Of a stretch of DNA of 64,000 nt, positions 34,316 to 44,152 are shown one piece after another. A model generated the notes under the pieces. It saw only the letters and a program-made list of their open reading frames with translations. It searched no databases and was not told where the DNA came from. Position 1 is the first letter of the stretch. Every line of letters begins with the position of its first letter. Source of the DNA: Methanobacterium sp. (GTDB lineage Archaea; Methanobacteriota; Methanobacteria; Methanobacteriales; Methanobacteriaceae); assembly GCA_030017655.1 (NCBI GenBank), contig JASEIM010000001.1, forward strand, positions 124,001-188,000, given 5' to 3'. A program made the translations under genes and the position numbers.

Positions 34316-35842
34316 ATGAACTCTGAATTTTTACAAGATAAAGAAATAATAGTAGCCTCGAACAGAGGACCAGTACTGTTTAAAAGAGATGGAAAGGGGA
34401 AACTCGAACTAATAAGAGGATTGGGGGGGATAGTTGGCTCAATGATACCCTTCATGAAAAAAACGCATGCAAAATGGGTTTCTTCCGCAATCGGGGAATG
34501 TGATCAATATATAAATGATAAATACAATGGTAAAGTGCCTATACCATTAGAAGACCCTGAATATTATTTGCAATTCATTAAAACAGAAGATGAAATTTTT
34601 AACAATTTTAATGGTAAATTTGCAAATCCACTGCTATGGTTTATTCACCACTCCATGTGGAATCCACCATATTCACCATGTGCAGACGAAGAACTGCACC
34701 AGGCATGGGATTCATACAAACATGTAAACACCAAGTTTGCAGAAGCAATAGGAGAAGATATTCGTACATCAAATAAGACTCCAATAGTAATGTTACAGGA
34801 TTATCATATTTATTTAACACCCAAAATGATCAGAAAACAGCATCCAGATGTTCTTATGAGTCAGTTTGTACATATACCATTCCCTGCACCAGAAACATTC
34901 CAGCAGCTGCCCAATCACATGCAAATCGAGATATTAGAGGGAATGCTCACGAATGATGTTCTGGGATTCCATATTCCACGTTATATGAACAATTTCTTCC
35001 AAACAGTTAAATTCATCCTGCCGAGTGCATTGGTGGATGAAATAAAGGGAGATATTCTGTATGACGGACATATCTGCCATGTAAGGACCTATCCTATCAG
35101 TGTTGACATAGAAACCCTTCAGACACTTGCAAAAAGTCCAGATGTCATTGCTAAGGAAGCAGAAGTAGATGAACTGATTGGAGACTGCAAGCTAATCTAC
35201 AGGACAGATCGAGCAGATTTATCAAAAAATATAATCAGAGGATTCCAGGCTTATGATCTATTCCTTCAAAAATATCCAGAATGGAAAGAAAAAGTTAAAT
35301 TTGTAGCAACCCTGGTGGCAACAAGACAGGATATAAAAGTTTACAGGGAATACACTGATAATATAAGGGAAATAGTTAAGAAAATCAACGAAAAACACGG
35401 AACTGCAAATTGGGAGCCAATTAAATACATCTGCAGGGGAGACTACCACCTTGTAATTGCCCTTTTAAAGAGATATGATGTTTTAATGGTTAACCCTATA
35501 CTAGATGGAATGAATATCGTGGCCAAAGAAGGGAGCATTGTTAACGAAAATAATGGTGTATTGGTTCTCTCTACTGGAGCAGGATGTTATGAAGAGTTAA
35601 AAGATGGAGCAATTTGCATAAATCCATACGATCTAAGACAGACAGCTGAATCAATCGACATGGCCCTATTAATGGATGAAAAAACCAAGGCAGAGATGAT
35701 TAAAGAAGCAAGGGCAGCCATAGAACAGAATGATCTAAACAGGTGGATATCTGATCAACTAAAAGACATTGAAACTGTAATGTACGAAAGACAGGCACTT
35801 AAATCAGGAAAACCTGAGGAAGCTCGTTTTGAAATGAATTAG
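34316..35842 (+). CDS. otsA: Trehalose-6-phosphate synthase-like glycosyltransferase (GT20)
   Basis: A 508-residue GT-B glycosyltransferase of family 20, which makes trehalose 6-phosphate from a nucleotide-glucose and glucose 6-phosphate. The N-terminus has VASNRGPVLFKRD, GLGGIVGSM and KWVSSAIGE. The acceptor side has WFIHHSMWNPPYS, VMLQDYHIYLTPK and FVHIPFPAPETFQQLP. The donor domain has MVNPILDGMNIVAKEG near 393-408 and VLSTGAGCYEEL. AGGAGACACACAG precedes the ATG. No trehalose phosphatase gene is adjacent; instead a GHMP kinase gene follows. The protein could make a different glucoside for the cell, so trehalose is a family-based call. Confidence 0.85.
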   Translation: MNSEFLQDKEIIVASNRGPVLFKRDGKGKLELIRGLGGIVGSMIPFMKKTHAKWVSSAIGECDQYINDKYNGKVPIPLEDPEYYLQFIKTEDEIFNNFNGKFANPLLWFIHHSMWNPPYSPCADEELHQAWDSYKHVNTKFAEAIGEDIRTSNKTPIVMLQDYHIYLTPKMIRKQHPDVLMSQFVHIPFPAPETFQQLPNHMQIEILEGMLTNDVLGFHIPRYMNNFFQTVKFILPSALVDEIKGDILYDGHICHVRTYPISVDIETLQTLAKSPDVIAKEAEVDELIGDCKLIYRTDRADLSKNIIRGFQAYDLFLQKYPEWKEKVKFVATLVATRQDIKVYREYTDNIREIVKKINEKHGTANWEPIKYICRGDYHLVIALLKRYDVLMVNPILDGMNIVAKEGSIVNENNGVLVLSTGAGCYEELKDGAICINPYDLRQTAESIDMALLMDEKTKAEMIKEARAAIEQNDLNRWISDQLKDIETVMYERQALKSGKPEEARFEMN

Positions 35843-35847
35843 GTGTG

Positions 35848-35884
35848 ATTTGAAGATAGCTTCCCGATATCTTCAAATTTTAAT
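35848..35884 (+). terminator. Terminator hairpin after the GT20 gene
   Basis: Perfect arms ATTTGAAGATA (35848-35858) and TATCTTCAAAT (35868-35878) with a 9-base loop, followed by TTTTAATA. It separates the GT20 gene from the GHMP kinase gene, which may have its own promoter. Confidence 0.65.
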
Positions 35885-35926
35885 ATATATTAAATTTAAA
35901 ATAATAATAATGATTTTAATGGATAG

Positions 35927-37054
35927 GTGTTCCCAATTCAACTTCATGATTTCTTAAAAAAAGCCGAAAAGGAAAAGGCTTTGCCAAAAGTTATTGCCTA
36001 TAACAGAATTGATGGTCCAGGATCCAGTTTAGATTTAAGCGAATTCCAGCAGACATTCTGGAAATTACCAGATATCCCCGAAAAAGATGATCCACGAAGA
36101 AAATGGACGCAAACTCTTCCAAGAACAGTGGGTATAACTATAGATACAGGAACTAAAATAGAGGCTCATCCATTTGACCCAGACCTTATAGGTGTAAAAT
36201 CAATTGAATATAAAACAGAAGTCTCAGCAGTTCCAGGTGAAGTAACTCCAGTAAAAGAGAACTGGCTACTTAAAATACTTGAAATATTTAACCTTAAAGG
36301 AGTTATGTTTGTTTTAAAGAATCTGAGAGAAGGTATACAATCTTCAGGACTCGGGGGATCATCAACTGCAGCAATCGGCGTTTGTATACTTGCAAATGAA
36401 TTAGCAGGACGCCCATTTAACAATATACAATTGATTTCTTTAGCTTCTCGTATTGAACAGGGTTTTGGAGTAAGTATCACAGGAACACAGGAACAGTCCA
36501 ATGTTATTTTTGGGGGAGTAACTGATTATGTCTGGTTTCCATGGGGAATACCGGGACGTCCGGATACTGGTTACGGTGAATCTTTAAGATTTGAACTCAT
36601 AAAACCAGAAGATTACAATCTTTTAGAGGATAGAACAGCTATTTTTCATTCTGGCCACCCTCGACGCAGTTCTGATGTGAATTTAGCATGGAGAAACGCC
36701 CTTCTAACTGAAACAGGATATGGATTACATTCTAAGAAAATTAAGGTGGCTTATGAGTTTCGGGAGGGATTAAGACTTAAAAAATGGGATCATGTCCTTG
36801 AATCAATAGATAAATACCGAAAAATACGAACAAAACTATGTGAAGATTACATGGATAGCTCCAGGGATATGCTGGAACGAGCTAAGAGCTGCAACTGCAC
36901 AGCTTTCCCTTTGGGCGCTGGTGGAGGGGGAGGAGTCCTCATATTTTCTCCTGAACCCGAATCTCTAGAAAAATTACGTGAGGATCTTGAGGGTATTTAC
37001 CGCGAAATACCATTTAAAATACGATCCAGAGGCCATGAAATTAGTAATGTATAG
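35927..37054 (+). CDS. GHMP-family sugar kinase
   Basis: A 375-residue small-molecule kinase. The ATP loop SSGLGGSSTAAIGVCILANE lies near residues 143-162, the substrate-binding segment GVSITGTQEQSNVIFGGVTD near 183-202, and the C-terminal glycine motif FPLGAGGGGGVLIFSP near 325-340. The layout matches COG2605 kinases related to galactokinase, mevalonate kinase and heptose kinases. The start is GTG 35927 with only a weak GGATAGG upstream. Neighbour to a GT20 enzyme, it may phosphorylate a sugar in the same pathway; the acceptor cannot be told from sequence. Confidence 0.82.
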   Translation: MFPIQLHDFLKKAEKEKALPKVIAYNRIDGPGSSLDLSEFQQTFWKLPDIPEKDDPRRKWTQTLPRTVGITIDTGTKIEAHPFDPDLIGVKSIEYKTEVSAVPGEVTPVKENWLLKILEIFNLKGVMFVLKNLREGIQSSGLGGSSTAAIGVCILANELAGRPFNNIQLISLASRIEQGFGVSITGTQEQSNVIFGGVTDYVWFPWGIPGRPDTGYGESLRFELIKPEDYNLLEDRTAIFHSGHPRRSSDVNLAWRNALLTETGYGLHSKKIKVAYEFREGLRLKKWDHVLESIDKYRKIRTKLCEDYMDSSRDMLERAKSCNCTAFPLGAGGGGGVLIFSPEPESLEKLREDLEGIYREIPFKIRSRGHEISNV

Positions 37055-37673
37055 TTTGTAGGAATTAATTTATTTTAAACTATAAATAGAAGAGTTATAG
37101 CTAAATGCTTTATTTGATAAGATTAATTAGTTTTTTAGCTTCATTTTTTTATAATAATTTTCATGCAGTGTTCTATGTTTTTATGGGATTTAAAATGAAA
37201 ATATTTTTCAATATTATGCCATACCCTTGTCATTTAAAACTCTTTAATAAATATTAAAACTTTTTCTTATTAATATGCCTTGAATTAGCACTTCTTTGAG
37301 GATATGTTACACAAAATATAAATAATAATGAGAATCAATAATACACATAAAAGAATGGGGATATTGACCGACAATATTAAGTTATGATTCAATATTACAT
37401 CTGCTGTGCTCAATTAACATTCTTAAATACAATTTATATATTCTATCCCCCAATAAGGCATAAAGAGAGGGAAAAGAATAAATCGAGGTATTTAAAGCGC
37501 CGTTTTTAGTACAATGATATATGGTACTTGATTATGATCTATGCAGAATCAAGTACAGCTCTAAATCCGGGTTAGAATCCACGAATGTATGGGAAATATC
37601 TATTCGTAATCTCGTTTTTTATTCTAAAAACCATCATAAGATGAAACTATCAACCGAATATGAGTTGATTTTA
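37055..37673. other. Intergenic region, no secure gene
   Basis: About 620 AT-rich bases. The frame of the next gene is open back to 37521, but those residues ([17 protein letters not shown]) do not look like its family, so I treat this as leader. A TATA-like AATTTATATATTC lies near 37431-37443. Confidence 0.4.
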
Positions 37674-38000
37674 ATGGGTTACCTGGTTTGTAAAAGATGT
37701 AATGGCTACTATGAGCTTTTAAAAGGCGAATCTCCAGATGATTATGAACGATGTCAATGTGGCGGGAAATTAAAATACGTTCTATACCTCAATTCAGATA
37801 TTGACTGTAAATATCATAATTGTTATAATAACACCAAAGTTTGCCCTAAATGTGGAAAAGATAATATAAAAACAGTGCAGATCTGTGTTTTCTGTGGCCA
37901 TAACTTTGAAAATAAAGAAAAATCAATATCTCCACTTGTTGTAGTTGCCGCGATTTTAATTGGGATATTACTGGTTTTAATACCCATTTTGGCTTTATAA
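37674..38000 (+). CDS. Double zinc-ribbon membrane protein, MGYxVCKxCxGYYEL family
   Basis: A 108-residue protein. The N-terminal ribbon [19 protein letters not shown] plus [10 protein letters not shown] is nearly the same as in the gene at 30239. A second ribbon VCPKCGK...ICVFCGHNF lies at about 60-84. One C-terminal transmembrane helix (about 88-108) ends the protein. ATG 37674 is chosen because the family starts there. It is a short relative without the outer domain. Probably tail-anchored, ribbons in the cytoplasm; function unknown. Confidence 0.7.
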   Translation: MGYLVCKRCNGYYELLKGESPDDYERCQCGGKLKYVLYLNSDIDCKYHNCYNNTKVCPKCGKDNIKTVQICVFCGHNFENKEKSISPLVVVAAILIGILLVLIPILAL

Positions 38001-38712
38001 TTACTAATTGTAAATATAAAACATTCGTTTGCAATATACTTGATATGTATAATTTTTGTAGCTTATAAAATAGTTTCATTCAATCGAAAAAAATATTTTA
38101 AATACTTTTACTATGAATTAAGATAATTAAGGCCTTTTTATTCTTTAATAACGTGAAACTTTAATATTTTATAAGGGCTAGTGTTTTTTGCATGGAATTA
38201 GATATTTATAAAATTATTTAGTAGTAAATTTTTTGCATTACTTTTCTGTTACATTGCCAGTATATTTTTTTCATTTTTATTAAAAAACCATAATAATTAT
38301 TAATAATATATTATATATTATTACTGGCTATTAAGTAATAGCCATTATTAGTAAAGGGATCTTTGAAAATTTAAATAATATTCATAAAAATAGCATTTAA
38401 AATTAAAAATAACGATAGTAAATGTAGTTATAACTGATTAAACCAGTAATAATCCCTAATTACAAAATCAAATAGCATCTATAAAAATTACAATTAAAAT
38501 GAAACCTAAATTTTTATTCAGGTTTTAGATGAGGCTCAGTGAATATTCTTTAGTTAAAATTCAGTTAGAAAATAAATAAAATTATAATTGCATTTAAATA
38601 GGTTATTTGGTTTTAGATGGGTTTTTAAGAGTGTTAAGACAATTTTCAGAACCTGCAATTTATTGTGGTTTGTCCCTTTAAAAATTCACTGTAAATGGGG
38701 GTGAAAAAAGAA
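38001..38712. other. Long intergenic region with tandem palindromes
   Basis: About 700 AT-rich bases before the second adhesin gene, without a gene. Two palindromes stand side by side: TAATAATATAT / ATATATTATTA around a single T (38301-38323), and TGGCTATTA-AG-TAATAGCCA (38325-38344). The ribosome binding site GGGGGTGA lies at the right end. Confidence 0.5.
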
Positions 38713-39969
38713 ATGATAACAAAAAAACACATGATATTTCTCCTATTGGTAGGATTAGTAGCCATGATGGCTATAAGTTCTGTTAGTGCAGCTGACACAG
38801 TTAAATATGTAAATGGCTCTGTTGTTACTTCAGGAGATGGAAATACATGGAGCACAGCATATAAAACTATACGGGAAGGTATTAATAATGTAGCTAATGG
38901 TGGAACTGTAAACATAGCACCAGGAACTTACACAGGAACGGGGAACAAAGATATAACTGTCAATAAAAACGTTACCATTAAAGGAACAGGCGAAAACAAT
39001 ACCATAATCGACCCAAAAAGAAAAGGCAGAGCATTTAACATTACTCCAGGCAATAATGTCACTATACAGGATTTAACTATCAAAAATGGAAATGCAAATG
39101 AAGGTGGCGCAATCTTAAATAAGGGTAATTTAACCGTAAAAAGAGTTACATTCAAAAATAACAAAGCAAGATTTGGTGGTGCAATTGCCAATTTAGGAAA
39201 TGCCACAATTACTGGAAGCACCTTCAAAAATAACAATGCAAGATTAGGAGGCGCAATCTACAATACTGGAATTGGATCCAAATTATCTATTAAGTACAGC
39301 AGAATTCTAGATAACTCTCCAAAAGACATCTATGTGGACTCTGGTACTGTAGATGCTCGTTATAATTGGTGGGGTACTAATTTCAGCAGAACAAACCCGT
39401 TATTTGCTGGGAGAATCGCAAAGAATAGATATAATTCACCAGTTGTTTATTATGACCCATGGCTTATTCTAAGAATCAAAGCAGATCCAAATTCAATTTA
39501 TACAGGCGGATCCAGTACAATCACCGCTGATCTATACACAGATTCTGCAGGTGGAAACCATAAGGCTAATTCTACATTGTATCCACCAGAAATACCAGTT
39601 AGATTCACCACAGACCTTGGTAGTATTGGAAGCCATATCGAAAATACAGTCTTAAAGTATGGAATCGCTAGCGTTACTTTAAGTGCTGGTCATCAGACAG
39701 GCATAGCCCATATTACTGCTAGAGTGGATAATCAATTGGTCCGTTTAGGTGTAACTATACGTAGAACTAGAGATCCTTGGCGAGGACATTCGCTGTATAG
39801 ATGCTGTGATATTAATGGAGCAGCAGGTGGAAATGAAGGCAGGGAATTGTGTAGGAACATCCATTGGAGGTTTAATAACAACAACTGGAGACATACACTT
39901 AACCATCGAAGGTTTAATAACATCCGATGGAGGTTTAATAACAACCAAAGATTCACTACCCGTCTGTGA
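38713..39969 (+). CDS. Adhesin-like beta-helix protein, probably frameshifted near its 3' end
   Basis: About 418 residues as read. It has a signal peptide ending SSVSAADTV, then beta-helix turns (about 35-215) such as NLTVKRVTFKNNKARFGGA and ATITGSTFKNNNARLGGAIY, then the same domain as the gene at 31526 (YYDPWLILRIKADPNSIYTG). From about residue 350 the protein becomes Arg/Asn/Trp-rich (RRFNNIRWRFNNN) and lacks the C-terminal anchor. Another frame there reads GGLITTT and similar 7-residue repeats, so a 1-base change near 39760-39800 is likely. GGGGGTGA supports ATG 38713. Surface protein, possibly non-functional. Confidence 0.75.
   Translation: MITKKHMIFLLLVGLVAMMAISSVSAADTVKYVNGSVVTSGDGNTWSTAYKTIREGINNVANGGTVNIAPGTYTGTGNKDITVNKNVTIKGTGENNTIIDPKRKGRAFNITPGNNVTIQDLTIKNGNANEGGAILNKGNLTVKRVTFKNNKARFGGAIANLGNATITGSTFKNNNARLGGAIYNTGIGSKLSIKYSRILDNSPKDIYVDSGTVDARYNWWGTNFSRTNPLFAGRIAKNRYNSPVVYYDPWLILRIKADPNSIYTGGSSTITADLYTDSAGGNHKANSTLYPPEIPVRFTTDLGSIGSHIENTVLKYGIASVTLSAGHQTGIAHITARVDNQLVRLGVTIRRTRDPWRGHSLYRCCDINGAAGGNEGRELCRNIHWRFNNNNWRHTLNHRRFNNIRWRFNNNQRFTTRL
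39867..39950 (+). repeat. 21-base tandem repeat inside the adhesin 3' region
   Basis: The motif GGTTTAATAACA occurs at 39869, 39911 and 39932, with a degenerate unit near 39890, giving a 21-base period. In the frame two bases ahead of the annotated one this encodes heptads GGLITTT, GDIHLTI, EGLITSD and GGLITTK. Confidence 0.65.
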
Positions 39970-40173
39970 ACCGATTTCAATGTCATAGATCTTGGAGTAT
40001 CTGTCACTTCATAGTACTGTTCCGCGGCTAAAGTATCTATGAAAAGACAGGACTACCAATAAAATACTTAGTAATGGTGTTTAATTGGTTTAAGTGGTTT
40101 AGTGGTTCTAAACAATTGATATTTTCTTTTTTCTTTTTTTAAATTTTAGGCCAGAAAATGTACTTAAAAATAA

Positions 40174-40356
40174 CTATTTTTTCCTTTTAAACCTATTTCT
40201 TGCTCGGATAATTCCAAGCACCACAAAACCGATTATGATTGCAATTATAATGCCATAAATTACTCCAAATCCCACAATGAGTATAGCGTTAATCACTCCA
40301 TTTATAAAACTGCTAATCGCATCAACTATGGAAGATAGGACATCTAAAAGTATCAT
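40174..40356 (-). CDS. Small membrane protein
   Basis: A 60-residue protein with two hydrophobic stretches (about 2-20, DVLSSIVDAISSFINGVI, and 24-48, AILIVGFGVIYGIIIAII) and a basic end RARNRFKRKK. No ribosome binding site is seen; a leaderless start is possible with the AT-rich stretch upstream. No family recognised. Confidence 0.5.
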   Translation of the reverse strand: MILLDVLSSIVDAISSFINGVINAILIVGFGVIYGIIIAIIIGFVVLGIIRARNRFKRKK

Positions 40357-40584
40357 ATTAATATATTCTAATTTTAATTTAATATAATTGGTGAATCTCT
40401 TAACCTTTAAAAATAGATAATAGATCCTACAAATTTTTAAGATAGTAACCTTTAAAAGTACTAAAAATAAACATTATAATAATATTATACAAAATCTGAG
40501 TGAATTGCTTATATTAATTAAGCAGCCAGATAAATGCCATTTAACCCAAATAAATCATTATTTGTTTTTAAATATGTAATTTAA

Positions 40585-41220
40585 ATGGATTTATTAAATA
40601 AAAACTGGTTTCACTTTTTTAAAATGAAATTTTTGGAGTTGATTTTTACGTTAGAAATTACAAATTATACTCCCATAATGGCCACTTGTCTGGGTGTTGT
40701 TATGGGTTTAGCGTCCAGTGAGTTAAGTAACTGGCGTAAGGATAGGAAATCTAAAAGAAGGAAGATAAATTCAACACGTACTTTAATTTCAATTGAAAAT
40801 GAGAGAAATTTAGAGCTTCTTAAGGATTTCTGGTACAAATTAAATAAGACAGATCTTGATGAATCAAAGATTGATCTTGCACATAGATTGATTAAAATGC
40901 CAATGCCTTCATGGAATGAAACAATGTGGGAAAAACAGGCTTCTTTACTGGCAATAACTTTTAGTGATAAGGAAATTATCGCGGTTTCATCATTTAATAA
41001 CTGTTTAGATATCTTAAGGTCAATTTATTCAAAACTTGTTGATTTGGATACTAAAGATAGGGAATATAACAGTACATATGCTGCAAGTGGGGCTGAATTA
41101 TCCTCCATTCCACGCTCTAACCGTTTTAAGGAGGAGGCACCAGGCCTATGGGATGAATTTGAAGAAATTGCAGTAAATTTGATTGAAAAAGGTAATCCTT
41201 TAAATAAAAATAAGAAATAG
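40585..41220 (+). CDS. Hypothetical membrane-anchored protein
   Basis: A 211-residue protein. A hydrophobic segment (about 25-45, ITNYTPIMATCLGVVMGLA) near the N-terminus is followed by a basic stretch NWRKDRKSKRRK and a helical cytoplasmic part (TRTLISIENERNLELLKDFW; TMWEKQASLLAITFSDKEI). This is the layout of many small phage-linked or defence-linked hypothetical proteins, but I recognise no family. The start lacks a ribosome binding site; ATG 40624 (MKFLELIF) is an alternative. Confidence 0.6.
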   Translation: MDLLNKNWFHFFKMKFLELIFTLEITNYTPIMATCLGVVMGLASSELSNWRKDRKSKRRKINSTRTLISIENERNLELLKDFWYKLNKTDLDESKIDLAHRLIKMPMPSWNETMWEKQASLLAITFSDKEIIAVSSFNNCLDILRSIYSKLVDLDTKDREYNSTYAASGAELSSIPRSNRFKEEAPGLWDEFEEIAVNLIEKGNPLNKNKK

Positions 41221-41271
41221 ATAACTCTCAAAGAATAAAGGTAAAAGAGGAATTATTTCTCTAATTTTTTT

Positions 41272-41606
41272 CTATGTAACTCCTTTATCGCTTACTTTTA
41301 TTTGATGTATTGCAGGGGCACTGTCTTTAGCACCATTGTTTACGATTAATATAAGCTTATATATTCCTGATTTATCTGGAGTAAAACTTGGACTAGCAGC
41401 TGTAGAGTCATCAAGAGTGTCTGTACTTCCTGGTGGCGTTTCCATTATTCATTTATATTCTTTTAATGGATTTCCAGAAGGATCTACAATGCTGCTTCCA
41501 TCAAGAGTTAATTGGTTCTCTACTTTTCCTTTTGTTTCAGCATTTATTTGGGCAAATGGTTTATTATCCAGCCCACGGGAACTTAAATTTTTTGACCTTG
41601 AATAAA
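41272..41606 (-). pseudogene. Remnant of a PKD-like domain surface protein
   Basis: The minus strand encodes NQLTLDGSSIVDPSGNPLKEYK, then a TGA, then IMETPPGSTDTLDDSTAA, PSFTPDKSGIYKLILIVNNG and SAPAIHQIKV. This is one complete PKD/K319-like domain, in which the TGA replaces the conserved Trp of the YxW motif. No start or signal peptide lies upstream: the frame runs into the hisF promoter. A decayed fragment. Confidence 0.7.
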
Positions 41607-41679
41607 TACGAAATTTCACAAAACCTTTTTTTATATAATCGCCCAATAAATTAACAGATAGTTTATTGGGAGATTTATT

Positions 41680-42444
41680 ATGAAAACAGTGAAAATAATG
41701 CCCTGCCTGGATATGAAGGAGGGGCGCGTTGTAAAAGGAGTTCATTTTGTAGATCTAAAAGATGCAGGAGACCCCATAGAAAATGCAGCCCTGTACCAGG
41801 AAGAAGGCGCTGACGAACTGGCCATGCTGGATATAGCTGCAACACTTGAAAACAGAAAAACCCGCCTTGAATGGGTGAAGGGAGTATCATCAGTCATCGA
41901 TATACCACTAACTGTAGGTGGGGGAATCGCAACACTGGAAGATATTGAATTAACCCTGGATGCAGGTGCAGATAAGGTATCAATTAACAGTGCAGCAGTA
42001 AAAAAACCCGAAATAGTGAAAGATGCAGTTAAAGAATTCGGTTCTCAGTATTTAACCATTGCAATTGACGGATGCAGAAATGAAAAGATGCCCTCAGGAT
42101 TTGAAGTTGTGGTTGCTGGAGGTACCAAACCTGCAGGAATAGATGCGGTCCAATGGGCCGCCGAGTGCGAAGAGATGGGTGCTGGAGTTATTCTACCTAC
42201 AAGTATGGACGGCGATGGGACGCAGGCGGGCTACGACCTGGAATATACCAGAGCCATTTCTGATGCTGTTAATCTGCCGGTTATTGCATCTGGAGGTGCC
42301 GGAAAGCTTTCAGATTTTTATGATGCAGTAGAAAAAGGTGGAGCTGAAATACTACTTGCTGCTTCAGTCTTCCATTACCGTACTTTCAGCGTGAAGCAGG
42401 TTAAAGAATATTTACATGGTAAAGGAATTGATGTTTTACGTTGA
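41680..42444 (+). CDS. hisF: Imidazole glycerol phosphate synthase cyclase subunit HisF
   Basis: A 254-residue (beta/alpha)8 barrel that forms imidazole glycerol phosphate and AICAR in histidine biosynthesis, using ammonia from HisH. Signatures: [18 protein letters not shown] with the catalytic Asp near 11, [45 protein letters not shown] with the second Asp, and [15 protein letters not shown]. The loop reads [13 protein letters not shown] where many HisF proteins have DRDGT or DADGT. GGGAGATTT precedes the ATG. No other his genes are near, so the pathway is dispersed as is usual in methanogens. Confidence 0.93.
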   Translation: MKTVKIMPCLDMKEGRVVKGVHFVDLKDAGDPIENAALYQEEGADELAMLDIAATLENRKTRLEWVKGVSSVIDIPLTVGGGIATLEDIELTLDAGADKVSINSAAVKKPEIVKDAVKEFGSQYLTIAIDGCRNEKMPSGFEVVVAGGTKPAGIDAVQWAAECEEMGAGVILPTSMDGDGTQAGYDLEYTRAISDAVNLPVIASGGAGKLSDFYDAVEKGGAEILLAASVFHYRTFSVKQVKEYLHGKGIDVLR

Positions 42445-42476
42445 ACCTTTAAAGGTTCATAATTTAATTTTTTTAA
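42443..42476 (+). terminator. Terminator of hisF
   Basis: Perfect 16-base palindrome GAACCTTTAAAGGTTC (42443-42458), overlapping the stop codon, followed by a T-rich tract ending TTTAATTTTTTT. Confidence 0.65.
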
Positions 42477-43229
42477 TAATTACAGGCGATTTTAATAATA
42501 GATATTCATATTTGATGGGATAATGAAGAAATTTTTCTTTTATAACCAGAATGCTTGACAAACCCGTATCTGCATAAAGCGGCAGAAATCGCCAAGAATA
42601 CAATGAATCTGTAAATGTTGATGGTAAAGGGCTAAAAAGGAAATAATGGTCTTTTATAACTTTTAGATGAATTAAATGAAGATTTATCAATTGAAAATAA
42701 AAAGTGTCTGATTTGCGGAGGTCATGGTGCTGTTTCCTTACTTTCAGAAAACATGCTGGAAATTTATGGATAAATAGAGAATTACAAATCTGGAAAATGA
42801 ATTTATTATGGATGTTGAAATGTTAAATTATAAATTTTAAAACAAATTCTTCCTTATTCAGAGTATTATTTCGTAGAACTTTTATTTTTGTCCCATATTA
42901 TGGAATATTATGTTAAAATTAGACTGATTATTGAGAAATTATATGCATCAAAAATCAAAAAACATAAAAATTTCTCTATTTACTAGGAGCTCCCTGATTT
43001 TTATAAAATTTAAGATTTTAAAGCATAATGGCTATTGATAAAATTTCACAGAGGGCTTTTTTGCATGTAAAACTCTAATTTTACTTAGAATTTTAAGACA
43101 TAAGTACTTAAATAAGGAGATTTAATTGAAAAACATATGAAAATCCAGTTTTTACAATTTCAGCGGCCTATAAATCTAAATGTATCTGGAAAAATAGCGT
43201 TATCAGTTATGGTCAATGAGGTTTAAAAG
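42477..43229. other. Intergenic region, possibly with gene debris
   Basis: About 750 bases without an intact gene. One stretch (near 42670-42773) reads LDELNEDLSIENKKCLICGG and ends LLSENMLEIYG before a stop. It looks like coding debris with a CxxC motif, but I cannot assign it. The end carries GAGGTTT, the ribosome binding site of the next gene. Confidence 0.35.
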
Positions 43230-44036
43230 ATGGAAAAAAGAAACAGAATTATATTAGGGGCTGTATTGATTCTTGTTTTTTTAGTTGTGGCTGCAGCATC
43301 TATTTATTTAATTAATACAGAAAAAAGTAATTTAAATGTTGATAATGTTAATGATAGGGATGTAGGTACTGATAATTCAGACCAGAATGCTATAGATAAT
43401 GGTTCAAATACTTCTGATGATACTAAAAAGAGTTCTGATGTTCCTAAATCATCTAAAATTCTTGGAAGTACTGATTATGGCAGAGTAACTGTGGAGGGGC
43501 CTTTTGGTAATTCAAATTCTCCAGTTAGAATCGCTGTTATAGTTGGTGTGCATCCTCTCGAGTCCAGCTCACATAAAGCAATGGTGGAGTCAATAAAAAG
43601 TAGTGATAAATCATTAAATTACTGTTACTATATTTACAGGGTTACTGTTACTCAAAATGCAGGGGATTATGATAAAGGAAGGATGAATGGGCAGTTACTT
43701 GCCAATAAATTTGTTGTACCCCACGTAATTGGGGGAAATTATAATTTAGCTTTAGATATACACTCTAATCGGGGAAACTATAAAGAAAAGTGGTTTGTAT
43801 TCGCTCCATTAGAAGATGGCAGGTCTAAATCAATTGCACTTAAATTAAAGGAAGGATTACCTGGTTTTGTATATTATAATCCTCCTTCTCAAACAAGCCC
43901 TAAATATGTAACAATTCCAATAATTAATGGTGGAACTCCTGCTGTTGTATATGAAACATATCTTTATGAATCATATGGTGATACATTGAGATATGCTAAG
44001 GCTTATTTAAGTGCTGTTGAAAATTTGAAGCTGTAA
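43230..44036 (+). CDS. Membrane-anchored zinc-carboxypeptidase-like protein
   Basis: A 268-residue protein. One N-terminal transmembrane helix (about 7-29) is followed by an Asp/Asn/Ser-rich linker (about 30-75) and an outside domain. The motifs AVIVGVHPLESSSHKAM (HxxE-type ligands) near 105-121 and LALDIHSNRGNYKE near 170-183, with a late VVYETYLYES Glu, fit an M14/AstE-like zinc-carboxypeptidase fold. In Methanobacteriaceae such enzymes may act on pseudomurein peptides, but that is only a guess. Family assignment rests on spacing of His, Glu and His. Confidence 0.6.
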   Translation: MEKRNRIILGAVLILVFLVVAAASIYLINTEKSNLNVDNVNDRDVGTDNSDQNAIDNGSNTSDDTKKSSDVPKSSKILGSTDYGRVTVEGPFGNSNSPVRIAVIVGVHPLESSSHKAMVESIKSSDKSLNYCYYIYRVTVTQNAGDYDKGRMNGQLLANKFVVPHVIGGNYNLALDIHSNRGNYKEKWFVFAPLEDGRSKSIALKLKEGLPGFVYYNPPSQTSPKYVTIPIINGGTPAVVYETYLYESYGDTLRYAKAYLSAVENLKL

Positions 44037-44152
44037 ATAGTGAAGACTTATTTAAATCTTTTTTGTCTTTCACTTTTTTAACTTAATTATAATACTTACT
44101 AATTATAAAGTAATACATGCTTAATGATTTTTTAATAAAACGGGGTGAATTC

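Noticed and set aside
39732..40007. Minus-strand ORF opposite the adhesin repeats
   Set aside because: A by-product of the 21-base repeats on the other strand; no start signal.
41336..41654. Two plus-strand ORFs upstream of hisF
   Set aside because: They are the antisense of the PKD-domain remnant and lack ribosome binding sites.
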